From Promethearchaeota archaeon (GTDB taxonomy: Archaea > Asgardarchaeota > Lokiarchaeia > Sigynarchaeales > SOKP01): a DNA stretch of 24,049 nt. The stretch's first letter is position 1. Every line of letters begins with the position of its first letter. Below the pieces are notes generated by a model that was not told where the DNA came from, searched no databases, and worked only from the letters and a program-made list of their open reading frames with translations. Of this stretch, positions 13,978 to 21,800 are shown piece by piece. The position numbers were made by a program, and so were the translations under genes. The stretch covers positions 1 to 24,049 of the forward strand of contig JAHLWT010000244.1 in assembly GCA_019057775.1 (NCBI GenBank). The letters are read 5' to 3'.

Positions 13978-15729
13978 ATGATTCCCATCGAAATTTATTT
14001 CATATTTACGCTAGCTCTGTTAATTCTTACTATCCTACTTTGCATCTCACGACTAAAGGAATATCCTACGAGTAAATTTAGGTATATTCTATTTCTGTTT
14101 GTGGTCGTAATGACGTCTGTTTTTATTTTAGATTTTGAATCATTAGGGGGACCTTTGGTACCGGGATCTTCTGGAACTGATATGATAGTTAGTCTTTCTA
14201 TTTCCTTTCTATTCTTTTCAATCATTTTATTTATTGGTTCTTTTTACATTACTGACCAAGATATTATTGAATTAGAAACACCTTCAAGATACGCGTCAAG
14301 GAAAGGAACTATTGAAATAGGAAAGGTTGTGAAAAAAAGAAGAAAGAGACATAAATTTTTCCTATCTTTGAAAGATCTTGAAAGACATATGTTCGTGTGT
14401 GGTGCTACGGGTTCAGGTAAAAGTAATTTTCTACAATATTTTTTGACAAATTTTAAGAAGCGTTATGACGTTCCATTCCTACTTGCGGAGTTTAAAGGCG
14501 AATACATATATTTACAAGATATTATTGATGATTTGTTAGTAATTAGACCAGGAGAAAATTTTTCAATAAATATTTTCAATCCAGAAGGTTCCAACCCTGA
14601 AATTCACGCAGAAAGAATCTTTGATATATTGAAAAGTGGTCAGTTTTTAGACGAGTCTTCTGAATTTTCGCCACAAATGGAAAAGGTTTTAGTAGATATT
14701 TTAACAAAGGTTTGTAGTAATCCACAATATCAGAGCTGGAAAGGATTCTATGATCAATGTAAAATTTATCTAGATACTATGCAAAGACAAATTCCAATGT
14801 TGCATCAAAGTCTTGTTAGTATCCAAAATAGAATAAGAAGATTCTCCTTAGGACCACTAAAGAAAATTTTCGCTACTAGATATAAATTAAAAATTACAGA
14901 GTTATTTGATAAAAATATTATAATCGACATGAGCTCTATAATTCGTTTAGGTGGAGAAAAGGAAGATGCCCTATTTTTTTTGAATATGGTCTTAAAATAT
15001 TTATGGGATAAAAATTTAACTCAAGGAGCTTATGATTTTAAAGGGATAAGGCACATTACTATTGTCGAAGATGCTCAATACTTCGTCCCAAAAGACATAT
15101 CTTATCAAACTAAATTAACCACTTATTTAGAAGATATCGCCCTTTTACAAAGAGGAACAGGTGAATGCTTGATTTCAATTGCCACGCGACCTCAAATAAG
15201 TGAAGAAATTTTAGCTAACTGCGGTGTTTTAATTGTTTTCAAAAATCATATGCAGAGAGGCTTCATTCGTGAATTGTTAAACCTCAAGGAAGAGAATGAA
15301 GATTATATATCAATTTTAGAACAAGGACAGTGTATTGCCCGAGTTAATTCTGTAAAAAGACCATTTCTACTTTCAGTACCGCATATCGAAAGACATTGGT
15401 TAAAGAGAGGAGATATCAATAGAAAGAATAAAATAATCCTAAAGAAAATTAGAGAACAAGGCAAAAATAAGTCAATAAGTAAAGAAAACTCTAAGATCGT
15501 TATAAATAAATCTAAAAAAACCTCTAAAAATAATCAAAAACCTCTGATGGCAGACCAAAATCTACGTAAAGCAGCAGAAATCAAATATTTTGTTGATAAT
15601 ATGTATATTCAAGATAAGAAGACTATAGAAGAATTTAAGGTAGAAAATTACAAAATGTGCTCCGAATGCAATTCTTTAATTGAAACCACACAGAAAACTT
15701 GCCCTTATTGTGGAAGGAGCCAATTTTAA
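13978..15729 (+). CDS. Membrane-anchored HerA/TraG-type ATPase with zinc ribbon
   Basis: This 583-residue P-loop ATPase belongs to the FtsK-HerA-VirB4/VirD4 superfamily. It has three N-terminal membrane helices (about 5-24, 36-52 and 69-91) and a basic patch at 118-125. The Walker A motif is GATGSGKS (142-149), followed by FLLAEFKGEY (167-176). Walker B is TIVEDAQ (361-367), and the sensor-like IATRPQ is at 401-406. After a lysine-rich linker (480-520) there is a C-terminal zinc ribbon, CSEC (561-564) and CPYC (575-578). Membrane anchoring resembles conjugative coupling proteins (TraG/VirD4), while the domain also resembles archaeal HerA/VirB4-like pumps. No conjugation genes are nearby. Its neighbours are a HEPN protein and a winged-helix gene, so a role in DNA handling or defence is plausible. 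Confidence 0.85.
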   Translation: MIPIEIYFIFTLALLILTILLCISRLKEYPTSKFRYILFLFVVVMTSVFILDFESLGGPLVPGSSGTDMIVSLSISFLFFSIILFIGSFYITDQDIIELETPSRYASRKGTIEIGKVVKKRRKRHKFFLSLKDLERHMFVCGATGSGKSNFLQYFLTNFKKRYDVPFLLAEFKGEYIYLQDIIDDLLVIRPGENFSINIFNPEGSNPEIHAERIFDILKSGQFLDESSEFSPQMEKVLVDILTKVCSNPQYQSWKGFYDQCKIYLDTMQRQIPMLHQSLVSIQNRIRRFSLGPLKKIFATRYKLKITELFDKNIIIDMSSIIRLGGEKEDALFFLNMVLKYLWDKNLTQGAYDFKGIRHITIVEDAQYFVPKDISYQTKLTTYLEDIALLQRGTGECLISIATRPQISEEILANCGVLIVFKNHMQRGFIRELLNLKEENEDYISILEQGQCIARVNSVKRPFLLSVPHIERHWLKRGDINRKNKIILKKIREQGKNKSISKENSKIVINKSKKTSKNNQKPLMADQNLRKAAEIKYFVDNMYIQDKKTIEEFKVENYKMCSECNSLIETTQKTCPYCGRSQF

Positions 15730-15796
15730 AATTCTAATTATAATTCCTTTATCTTTAGTTTATCTATATGATCAATTATCACATTAAATAGTAAAT

Positions 15797-15973
15797 ATGC
15801 ACCCATTTGCTTATGAATTTTATCATCAACTTTGGAGATTATTAGATGAGGGTGATGTGGAATTTGATGGCCCGATAATTCAAGCTGAAGTTATTCATTT
15901 TTTTAAGATTAATCTTCCATTAACAACATTTCTAATGTTTTCCATATATTGGAAATATTCTAGAAGAGTTTGA
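15797..15973 (+). CDS. Possible short or truncated gene
   Basis: An ATG at 15797 opens a 58-codon frame. Its first 36 residues look like real protein (HPFAYEFYHQLWRLLDEG, then IIQAEVIHFF). The rest simply reads the complement of the HEPN gene's 3' end, which it overlaps by 79 bases. It may be the surviving N-terminus of a longer gene cut off when the HEPN gene arrived. A TTAAAT lies 8-13 bases before the ATG, too close for a normal TATA box. No function can be assigned. Confidence 0.3.
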   Translation: MHPFAYEFYHQLWRLLDEGDVEFDGPIIQAEVIHFFKINLPLTTFLMFSIYWKYSRRV

Positions 15974-16434
15974 TAACATATCTCTACTATAATAAATTCT
16001 GCTCTAGCACTTTTTTCTCCATGAGCAATTTTATGACGCGCTATACGCAGTTTCATAATATTCGAAAATATATTATTAGGTATATGAATTTTATATAACC
16101 TTTTCATTAACTTCTCAATAATATCGTGAAAACTTGGATATCGCCTATTAAATTCGCTTTCAGTAATCCCCAAGTCATTCATGGCTAATTTTTTAAGATA
16201 AGCCCTCGTAAATCCTTCATATAAACTGTAAAAATAAACCAAAGACATATTTATCAAACTCTTCAGTTTTATATTATAAATATCATCATTGAATTTCCTT
16301 CTCATTTTTTTATATTCAAGCCAATCTTTTGAATCTTTCAAAAACTCGAAAGTATGATATATTACTTCCTTATATTCAGAAACGATCTGGCCAGTTTCCT
16401 TTGTAAATTGAGATTTCTGGTGTTTTATGGACAT
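15895..16434 (-). CDS. HEPN-domain protein, putative ribonuclease
   Basis: This all-helical protein has 179 residues from the ATG at 16432-16434. A TTG at 16465-16467 would add 11 residues, but the ATG is preceded by GAAGGT and a TATA-like stretch. The segment LRIARHKIAHGEK holds the HEPN signature R-x4-H (R133 and H138), and the earlier SLYEGFTRAYLKKL fits the helix that precedes it in MAE_28990/RiboL-PSP-type HEPN proteins. HEPN domains with this motif are metal-independent RNases in toxin-antitoxin, abortive-infection and CRISPR systems, usually acting as dimers. It follows the winged-helix gene on the same strand after about 130 bases and faces the ATPase tail to tail. RNase activity is inferred from the motif. 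Confidence 0.75.
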   Translation of the reverse strand: MSIKHQKSQFTKETGQIVSEYKEVIYHTFEFLKDSKDWLEYKKMRRKFNDDIYNIKLKSLINMSLVYFYSLYEGFTRAYLKKLAMNDLGITESEFNRRYPSFHDIIEKLMKRLYKIHIPNNIFSNIMKLRIARHKIAHGEKSARAEFIIVEICYQTLLEYFQYMENIRNVVNGRLILKK

Positions 16435-16564
16435 TACATTACCTTCATAAAATATATGTAAATACAAAATATGTGATAGAATTGAAAATATTTAAAAGAA
16501 AATTTTAAAATTCCAAAAGTTGATAATTAGAATAAATTTATTTAAATAAATAATTTAAAGTAGA

Positions 16565-16903
16565 TTATTTAAAACGCATTTTCAAAGCTTCAATTACTTT
16601 AATTTCAAGAGGATCTAATCCCTCTGATAAAATTGCTTCAGCTATGTGTAAACCATCTAGAGTAAGAGAAATTTTATGACGCGAGCCGTTATTATTGAGA
16701 TTCTGAATAAATTTTCTCTCAATATATTCATTATTGGTTAAAAATGAAAGAGCTTGAGAAATTCTACTCTTAGATTTATTAAACCTTTCAATTAGATCTT
16801 CAGTGAGTACCTCTTCCCTGCTAAATCGCTGTTGCCGGAGATATAACAGTATTCTCGTGATAAGATGAGGATAAAATTGCTTCCTTTCCTTTTTCGATAA
16901 CAC
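16565..16903 (-). CDS. Winged-helix DNA-binding protein
   Basis: This 112-residue protein starts with GTG at 16901-16903, with a TATA-like box about 23 bases upstream. Residues 20-90 read as a winged helix-turn-helix: helix 1 LITRILLYLRQQ, then EDLIERFNKSKSRISQALSFL as the helix-turn-helix with recognition helix, and a wing at ERKFIQNLNNNGSRHKISLT. It resembles MarR/ArsR-like archaeal regulators. Lying just upstream of the HEPN gene on the same strand, it is a candidate autoregulator or antitoxin-like partner, though no toxin-neutralising extension is evident. It could also regulate the divergent 531-residue gene. Confidence 0.75.
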   Translation of the reverse strand: MLSKKERKQFYPHLITRILLYLRQQRFSREEVLTEDLIERFNKSKSRISQALSFLTNNEYIERKFIQNLNNNGSRHKISLTLDGLHIAEAILSEGLDPLEIKVIEALKMRFK

Positions 16904-16919
16904 AATTATTTTCTAGTTT

Positions 16920-16931
16920 AATATTTATAAA
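16920..16931 (-). promoter_or_regulatory. TATA box of winged-helix gene
   Basis: On the minus strand the box reads TTTATAAATATT, centred about 23 bases before the GTG start, in line with leaderless transcription. Confidence 0.5.
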
Positions 16932-17218
16932 CTACACCTTCTATCGAAAAGCGCAGGAATTAGCTAATCCTTCGATTCTTGAATCTCAAGATAGAATACA
17001 AAAAGTGAAGTTTAATCAAAAATAAACCAGTTTAATACTATATAAACTTCATAGATACGCCCATTCCTAGAATAGATGTATATAATAAATCTGAATATTA
17101 ATATAATAAGATTGCGCGTTATTGTAATCTTAACAATCAGTCTGCACGGCAAACGCAACTGAAAAAAACCAAAGGATGGAAAAGATATTTAATTAAAAAA
17201 TTTAATAGAGGCAAAAAA
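16932..17218. other. Divergent intergenic region
   Basis: This lies between the winged-helix gene and the 531-residue gene. No RNA gene or ORF is convincing. TATTTAAT at 17186-17193 lies 29 bases before the ATG at 17219, and AGAGG at 17207-17211 could act as a ribosome binding site seven bases before it. The stretch at 17112-17160 is less AT-rich than its surroundings but shows no clear structure. Confidence 0.45.
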
Positions 17219-18814
17219 ATGCAATTGTCCAAAATTAGACAGGAATATACAGAACTCATTGATTTTCTGAAAGAAATGCTGTTTCAAAAAGGAATTTTAG
17301 AAAGACCATCATACGTAGAATTATCGAAAAAACTTGGATTTACATACAATTGGATTAACAATAAAAAATGTTCTCTAAAAACACATTCTCCAATGAAAAA
17401 AACAATTGATGATTTCTATACTAGACTATCAAAAAGATACAAAGATATATTAATCAATTCTTGGAAAACAATCGAAATTAAATTTCAAATTCTCTATAAT
17501 ACCACTCTCCCAACTGAACTAAACTCAAATTTTTCATCAGATTTATTAAAAAAATCAATAAAAAGGCAATTTTTCAATGGAATAAAAGAAATAATTAGAC
17601 AATTTTTTCCCGGAGTTAGACTATTTGACAGAGATTTATCAAGAATTTTCTTTAGAAGGGCCAGAGCATTATTGGATTCTCACTTAAAAGGAGATTATGA
17701 GTTAAGAATGCTAGATAAATCAACACTTTTCAGCATGATTTATAAAATACGATTTTTAACTGAGGATAAATTAGTTGATAAAATCCGTGATATCAAAGGA
17801 GTTGATAAGGAGACATTAGACAAGATTAAAATTAATCTTGAGAAATACATTGAACGATTTATATTTAGTAATCCATACGGTGATAAGAAATATATTAGTG
17901 ATAAACATGATACTGGTGCTGAATACTTTAAACCGGAATACGATTTAACTTTAAACATATGGTTTGTTTTATCTAAAGTCAAGAAAGGTCCTATTCTCTT
18001 AAAAAACATTCAAAAAATGTTAAAATATGAAACATTCGGGAGATTCAGTAAAGGTTGGGAATATTCATGGGATGGCATTATGAAAATGCTAAGACAATTA
18101 AGTACTTTAATACCTAGTGAAGAATTTTCAAAAATTTTTGAAAACGTGTGGAGATATGTAGAACAACGTAATTTATATCCTGCTCTCCCTAGAAAGTACC
18201 ATTCAAGTTGGTATGCTATAAATACAGCAAAATTTCATTTAATAATGCTTATCATACGAGATTTAGGACTCGATATTTTAACTCTTGAACCTATTAAACC
18301 CGAGGCGTTTAAAAAAACCCATATAATGGAATTATTCACTTATGAAAGACATCATATCTATATAAATAATAAACAGACTATAGACGTAAATAGATTAGCT
18401 CTTACCATGCATAAAGATCACAGAAAACTTGAAGGGAAAACAGATTTAGTCTTAGATTTAATTCAAAGTAGGATTCATTTATCTTTCATATGTCCCGAAT
18501 ATTACAAGGTGAACTTAAATAATTGGAATTCAAAATGGCAGAACTATATGGAAAGACGTAACTATTTAATTGAAAATGGAATAGAGAATTTTATTGCGAA
18601 TTACTTTACTGATGATAACGGAGACAATTATATTTTCAACAGATTCTTCAAAAATGTTCCCAAGGGGGAAATCGAACAAGAAATCAAAAAAATAATGCAA
18701 GAATGGATCGATAAAGGACGACCAGCACCGATTTTAAACACATACATTTTAAACAGACTCTTCATTGGAACATCAAATCTAGTAACAAGTGGATACAGCG
18801 AAATTAAATTCTAA
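17219..18814 (+). CDS. Large protein with HNH-like motif, unrecognised family
   Basis: I do not recognise this 531-residue protein as a named family. Near the N-terminus, SYVELSKKLGFTYNWINNKK (30-49) looks like a helix-turn-helix. The middle is helical and rich in lysine and arginine. At 375-406 the sequence YERHHI, then DVNRLALTMHKDHRKLEGK, has the spacing of an HNH/beta-beta-alpha-metal nuclease: H378-H379, N391, and H398 or H401. No zinc-binding cysteine knuckles accompany it. The C-terminal 120 residues have further charged helices. A basic protein with a DNA-binding segment and a possible nuclease core could be a homing or mobile-element enzyme, or a restriction-like effector. It ends in a 13-T terminator, and the zinc-ribbon gene follows 43 bases later with its own promoter. 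Confidence 0.7.
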   Translation: MQLSKIRQEYTELIDFLKEMLFQKGILERPSYVELSKKLGFTYNWINNKKCSLKTHSPMKKTIDDFYTRLSKRYKDILINSWKTIEIKFQILYNTTLPTELNSNFSSDLLKKSIKRQFFNGIKEIIRQFFPGVRLFDRDLSRIFFRRARALLDSHLKGDYELRMLDKSTLFSMIYKIRFLTEDKLVDKIRDIKGVDKETLDKIKINLEKYIERFIFSNPYGDKKYISDKHDTGAEYFKPEYDLTLNIWFVLSKVKKGPILLKNIQKMLKYETFGRFSKGWEYSWDGIMKMLRQLSTLIPSEEFSKIFENVWRYVEQRNLYPALPRKYHSSWYAINTAKFHLIMLIIRDLGLDILTLEPIKPEAFKKTHIMELFTYERHHIYINNKQTIDVNRLALTMHKDHRKLEGKTDLVLDLIQSRIHLSFICPEYYKVNLNNWNSKWQNYMERRNYLIENGIENFIANYFTDDNGDNYIFNRFFKNVPKGEIEQEIKKIMQEWIDKGRPAPILNTYILNRLFIGTSNLVTSGYSEIKF

Positions 18815-18815
18815 A

Positions 18816-18828
18816 TTTTTTTTTTTTT
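18816..18828 (+). terminator. 13-T terminator
   Basis: A run of 13 T begins two bases after the stop codon at 18812-18814. It is the longest T run I noticed in the window and fits archaeal intrinsic termination. Confidence 0.65.
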
Positions 18829-18833
18829 AAATA
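18826..18833 (+). promoter_or_regulatory. TATA box of zinc-ribbon gene
   Basis: TTTAAATA overlaps the end of the T run and is centred about 28 bases before the ATG at 18858, indicating a separate leaderless transcript. Confidence 0.55.
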
Positions 18834-18857
18834 TTTTTATTCCATACCTTTACTATC

Positions 18858-19319
18858 ATGCTGAAAAATGAAAAAAAAATTATCATACGGAATCAAAAAC
18901 TAAGGAAAGTAAGAAATAGCCTTAGAGAAATCATAATTAGAGCGGTATATGATGAAATTGAGATTTTAAGGAACTACTCCAACTTATATGGAGCAATTCT
19001 TGATTTAACACCAGAAGAACAGAAGGAGGTGTTCTATTTAGAAGGAACAAATCGTAGACTTCGAGGAGCATTAAATAGATCTATTTGCGTATGCCCTCTT
19101 TGCACTCAAAGTGATAGGGATATGGTTTATATACCCCTTTATGAAATGTGGTATTGTGTCGAATGTCAGGAAAAAGATCTTATCTGGTACCACCCAATGG
19201 GAAGTGAAGAAGATAGAAGACAGCATGATTATATAAATTATTATCTTGAACAGAAAGAAAAATTTGCTAAAAGATTTCCTAATAGAGATAAATCAAATTC
19301 AAATAAGGATATATGCTAA
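18858..19319 (+). CDS. Zinc-ribbon protein, parent of two remnants
   Basis: This 153-residue protein has a basic, helical N-terminal half (1-75) and a zinc ribbon: C79-P-L-C82 and C100-V-E-C103, with an extra C77. After the ribbon come DLIWYH, GSEEDRRQH and a charged helix INYYLEQKEKFAKRF. No named family comes to mind, but the arrangement 'CPxC, then W-Y/F-C-V-x-C' looks like a common archaeal type. Two truncated copies of its C-terminal half occur at 3000-3230 and 6338-6535, so the gene or its element has been copied within this region. The start is fixed by a TATA box 28 bases upstream, and a hairpin follows the stop. DNA or RNA binding is likely by composition only. Confidence 0.75.
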   Translation: MLKNEKKIIIRNQKLRKVRNSLREIIIRAVYDEIEILRNYSNLYGAILDLTPEEQKEVFYLEGTNRRLRGALNRSICVCPLCTQSDRDMVYIPLYEMWYCVECQEKDLIWYHPMGSEEDRRQHDYINYYLEQKEKFAKRFPNRDKSNSNKDIC

Positions 19320-19334
19320 ATTTATAAACGGAGT

Positions 19335-19353
19335 AATCTCCTAAGAGATTTTT
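19335..19353 (+). terminator. Hairpin after zinc-ribbon gene
   Basis: AATCTC-CTAA-GAGATT is followed by a T tract. It lies 15 bases after the zinc-ribbon stop and abuts the end of the convergent uS11 gene. A diverged copy occurs near 6665. Confidence 0.45.
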
Positions 19354-19744
19354 AAACTCTACGACCCCTGTGACCCCCTTTTCTCCTACAGTGGTCATGG
19401 GATTTAGGAGTAACCTCTTCTATTCTGCCTACTCGTAAGCCAGAGCGGGCTAGAGCGCGAATACAAGCTTGAGCACCTGGACCAGGAGTTTGTGATTTGT
19501 TGCCCCCTGGAGCTCTCACTTTAATGTGAATTCCTCTAATATCTTTATCCTTAAGATCGTTCGCCACGCGGAACCCGCACTGCATAGCAGCGTAGGGGGA
19601 TGATTCATCGCGGCTAGCTCTTACAACCATCCCTGCGGTGCATTTCGCAAGGGTTTCAGCCCCCGAAAGGTCGGTTGCGGTTACAATGGTATTATTGTAT
19701 GAGCTGAATATGTGTACTATTGCCCATTTTGTATCCTCACTCAA
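19352..19744 (-). CDS. rps11: 30S ribosomal protein uS11 (S11)
   Basis: This 130-residue protein is a complete archaeal/eukaryotic-type uS11, a component of the small-subunit platform near the mRNA exit site. The opening [20 protein letters not shown], the central [19 protein letters not shown] and the basic tail [11 protein letters not shown] are diagnostic. The start is TTG at 19742-19744: an in-frame stop lies two codons upstream and GGTGA sits eight bases before it. In archaea uS11 normally lies with uS13, uS4 and RNA polymerase subunit D; none of those is here. Its GC content is visibly higher than that of its neighbours, as expected for a highly expressed conserved gene. Confidence 0.97.
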   Translation of the reverse strand: MSEDTKWAIVHIFSSYNNTIVTATDLSGAETLAKCTAGMVVRASRDESSPYAAMQCGFRVANDLKDKDIRGIHIKVRAPGGNKSQTPGPGAQACIRALARSGLRVGRIEEVTPKSHDHCRRKGGHRGRRV

Positions 19745-19996
19745 TTTTTATTCACCATTTATTAATTATTAATCTAAATTGGTTTAATATGTTAATATTA
19801 GGATAAGCAATACTGTAAAAAATATTAATTTTCTGGTTTTAGAAATTTATAAACTAGTTAAATAATTCATATTAGAATAGAAATTTTTTGATGTAATATC
19901 TAAATTGAGGATTAATCTAATAATTTGGCTGATCTCTTCTACTCAATTTCAAAAACAAAGAGAATAAGTTGAAGACGGATTGGTAGGTGAAATATT
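19745..19996. other. Intergenic region upstream of uS11
   Basis: Apart from the GGTGA ribosome-binding site of uS11 (minus strand, 19753-19757 or so) and AT-rich promoter-like sequence around 19770-19800, I see nothing here. Confidence 0.4.
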
Positions 19997-20104
19997 ATAG
20001 CAAAAAATAAGATTTCAAATGAATTAGAAGATTTAGAAGAGAAACACAAAACTTTTGAAAAACGAGATGATTTATCAGGGAAGTCAATGGTGCTCACAAA
20101 ATGA
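19997..20104 (+). pseudogene. Short remnant with ATA at the start position
   Basis: The frame reads AKNKISNELEDLEEKH, then FEKRDDLSGKSMVLTK and a stop, a charged and protein-like 35 residues. A GGTGA ribosome-binding site at 19986-19990 stands six bases before ATA-GCA-AAA-AAT, exactly where an ATG would be expected. Either the ATG has mutated and the gene is dead, or ATA is used as a weak start. The frame ends early, so a truncated or decaying gene is more likely. Confidence 0.4.
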
Positions 20105-20276
20105 TGAAGACTATGAAATTTTTAGTAGTTTAACATTTTTATCCTTCTTTAGTAATTTATAAATTCTTACAATCCATAGCCATAAATCTTTCTTAATTCC
20201 TTTTAAAAAATAAGATCTAAATTATAAGTCTCCTTATTTTTGAGGTAAGAATTTAAACTAGAAATTCAGGTAGAAA

Positions 20277-20507
20277 ATCATCACGGACAGAAGAGTCTAC
20301 TTCGTTATATTTGTCGGTTTAATTATAATCTCAGGATTTGGGATAGTATCCATCCTCAGTTCTTTATTTTTAGGTACACACATCACAGCAATTAATGGTG
20401 ATTCGTCATACTTTCTCAAGTATGAAATTATTCTTTCAATACTTATCGGATTATGTATAAGTGGGTTTATTGGTTTAACCTATTCAAAAACTAAGAGAAG
20501 TGAGTAA
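20277..20507 (+). CDS. Small two-helix membrane protein, no ordinary start
   Basis: The frame is open from about 20277 to the stop at 20505-20507. It encodes an N-terminal helix (VYFVIFVGLIIISGFGIV), a short outside loop (THITAINGDSSYFLKY), a second helix (IILSILIGLCISGFIGLTY) and a basic tail. No ATG, GTG or TTG precedes the first helix: a stop lies at 20271-20273 and the likely start positions are ATC codons at 20277 and 20280. TTTAAA at 20252-20257 is 25 bases upstream, right for a leaderless start there. The gene may have lost its ATG recently, or there may be a sequence error. Confidence 0.5.
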   Translation: MITDRRVYFVIFVGLIIISGFGIVSILSSLFLGTHITAINGDSSYFLKYEIILSILIGLCISGFIGLTYSKTKRSE

Positions 20508-20509
20508 AG

Positions 20510-20916
20510 ATAAAAAGAAAACTGGTACTTGTACTAATAATAATAATTATAATTGGAATATTCATTCCATTCTCGTTAATTATTAATAATTTCATAATAT
20601 TAACAAGAATATCCTATAAGATAAATTATGAGGTTGATGCTGACAACCCTGATACATTAATTGACCATGTTGAAACATTAGATTATCCATCGTTAATTAA
20701 ATATCATGATGCGCAGGGAGAAATTCATAACTTAACTAATAACTATTTTAACGGACATTTCAATACACATTATATTAACCGAGAATATATAGAAGTCTTG
20801 GATCTTGGTGGCTTAATATAATTATTTTTATAATTCTTTTAGTGATTGGGGGATTTATTGGAAACTGGATCGGTAAAAAAAGAGACTACCATCTTCCTTT
20901 AAGTCTTAATAGCTAA
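20510..20916 (+). pseudogene. Frameshifted two-helix secreted-domain protein
   Basis: From 20510 the frame reads KRKLVLVLIIIIIIGIFIPF (N-terminal helix), an outside domain of about 70 residues (EVDADNPDTLIDHVETLDY onward), then stops at 20819-20821 after LDLGGLI. Reading on in the frame of 20818 gives IIFIILLVIGGFIGNWIGKK, a second membrane helix and basic tail ending at 20914-20916. Adding one base near 20817 would join them into a normal 136-residue or so protein. The start also lacks ATG, GTG or TTG (ATA at 20510). It lies directly after the previous frame, so both were probably one operon. Confidence 0.5.
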
Positions 20917-20966
20917 ACATGTAGTTAAAATTAAAATATTATTATTCTTGAATTTCAATTATCATG

Positions 20967-20976
20967 TATTTAAATA
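20967..20976 (+). promoter_or_regulatory. TATA box of membrane gene
   Basis: TATTTAAATA is centred about 24 bases before the ATG at 20996, consistent with a leaderless message. Confidence 0.55.
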
Positions 20977-20995
20977 ATTTTATATTATTGTCATT

Positions 20996-21547
20996 ATGCT
21001 GACTAAGTTAAAAACCTCAGTTAAGGAAATCCTAATTATTTATGGTATTGGATTGATAATAACTATACTTTCAACAATCTATTTCTCAGTTAAAGGCTAT
21101 CCTTTAGTAACTACTGCCACGGAGACATTAGATATTTATGCCTCTCCATTATACATGATTTCAATTTTTTTTCCTTATGGGATTTTAATGGGGGAGGTAT
21201 TTTGGCTATGGAATGTACAAAAAGAGAGAAAAACAGGCATTTTAATGTTTATTGAATGTATAATCGTTGGTATGTTTTCATTCATTCGATATATTATAAA
21301 TATTCCATTTAGTGGTCATGCAATCATTATATTTTTTTATTTACTTCATCAAGCAGTAAATAATAGATTTACCCATCCATCAAGATTTTTAATAGGAATA
21401 GTAGTCCTTATTATAACAGTGTTTTACAAAATTTTTCTGTGGAATGACCTGATTACTTTCTTATTAGGAACTTTATTAGGAATCGCTTTATGGCTTCCAG
21501 GTTTTTTATATAGACATAAAAAATTTAGAAAATTGAAAATAATATAG
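20996..21547 (+). CDS. Unrecognised multi-helix membrane protein
   Basis: This 183-residue protein has five or six predicted membrane helices (about 11-31, 50-70, 83-100, 104-118, 133-147 and 150-171) and a strongly basic C-terminus (RHKKFRKLK). The segment PFSGHAIIIFFYLLHQ contains an SGH, which recalls the SGH motif of PAP2 phosphatases, but the other motifs of that family are absent. I therefore make no functional claim. The start is supported by a TATA box 24 bases upstream. Confidence 0.65.
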   Translation: MLTKLKTSVKEILIIYGIGLIITILSTIYFSVKGYPLVTTATETLDIYASPLYMISIFFPYGILMGEVFWLWNVQKERKTGILMFIECIIVGMFSFIRYIINIPFSGHAIIIFFYLLHQAVNNRFTHPSRFLIGIVVLIITVFYKIFLWNDLITFLLGTLLGIALWLPGFLYRHKKFRKLKII

Positions 21548-21800
21548 AAATATATTTGTCATTTCTCAAAAGTAAGTGAGGTAATAAACGTTCTACCTCT
21601 AAGTTAAATTTAAAAAATATCTACCAAGACACTATTGGAAAGAATTGCTACGTAGAGTTTCAAGATAATGGTAGTATTATAAAATTTAAAATCAGTATAT
21701 TTTCTTTCATAACCTAAGCTTTTAGATAACATAAATTTAAATTTGTAATTGACCATAAGTCTCTATAGTAAAATATTAGAATTTAATAAGGAGATAAAAG

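Noticed and set aside
13978..15729. Conjugation coupling protein of an integrated plasmid
   Set aside because: No relaxase, VirB4/VirB6-like channel genes or integrase is in the window, so I keep only the superfamily-level call.
16932..17218. Possible tRNA or structured RNA in the divergent intergenic region
   Set aside because: A GC-richer stretch is present, but I could not form a cloverleaf or any convincing long stem.
20996..21547. PAP2-type phosphatase, because of an SGH motif
   Set aside because: Only the SGH triplet is present; the KxxxxxxRP and SRxxxxxHxxxD motifs of the family are missing.
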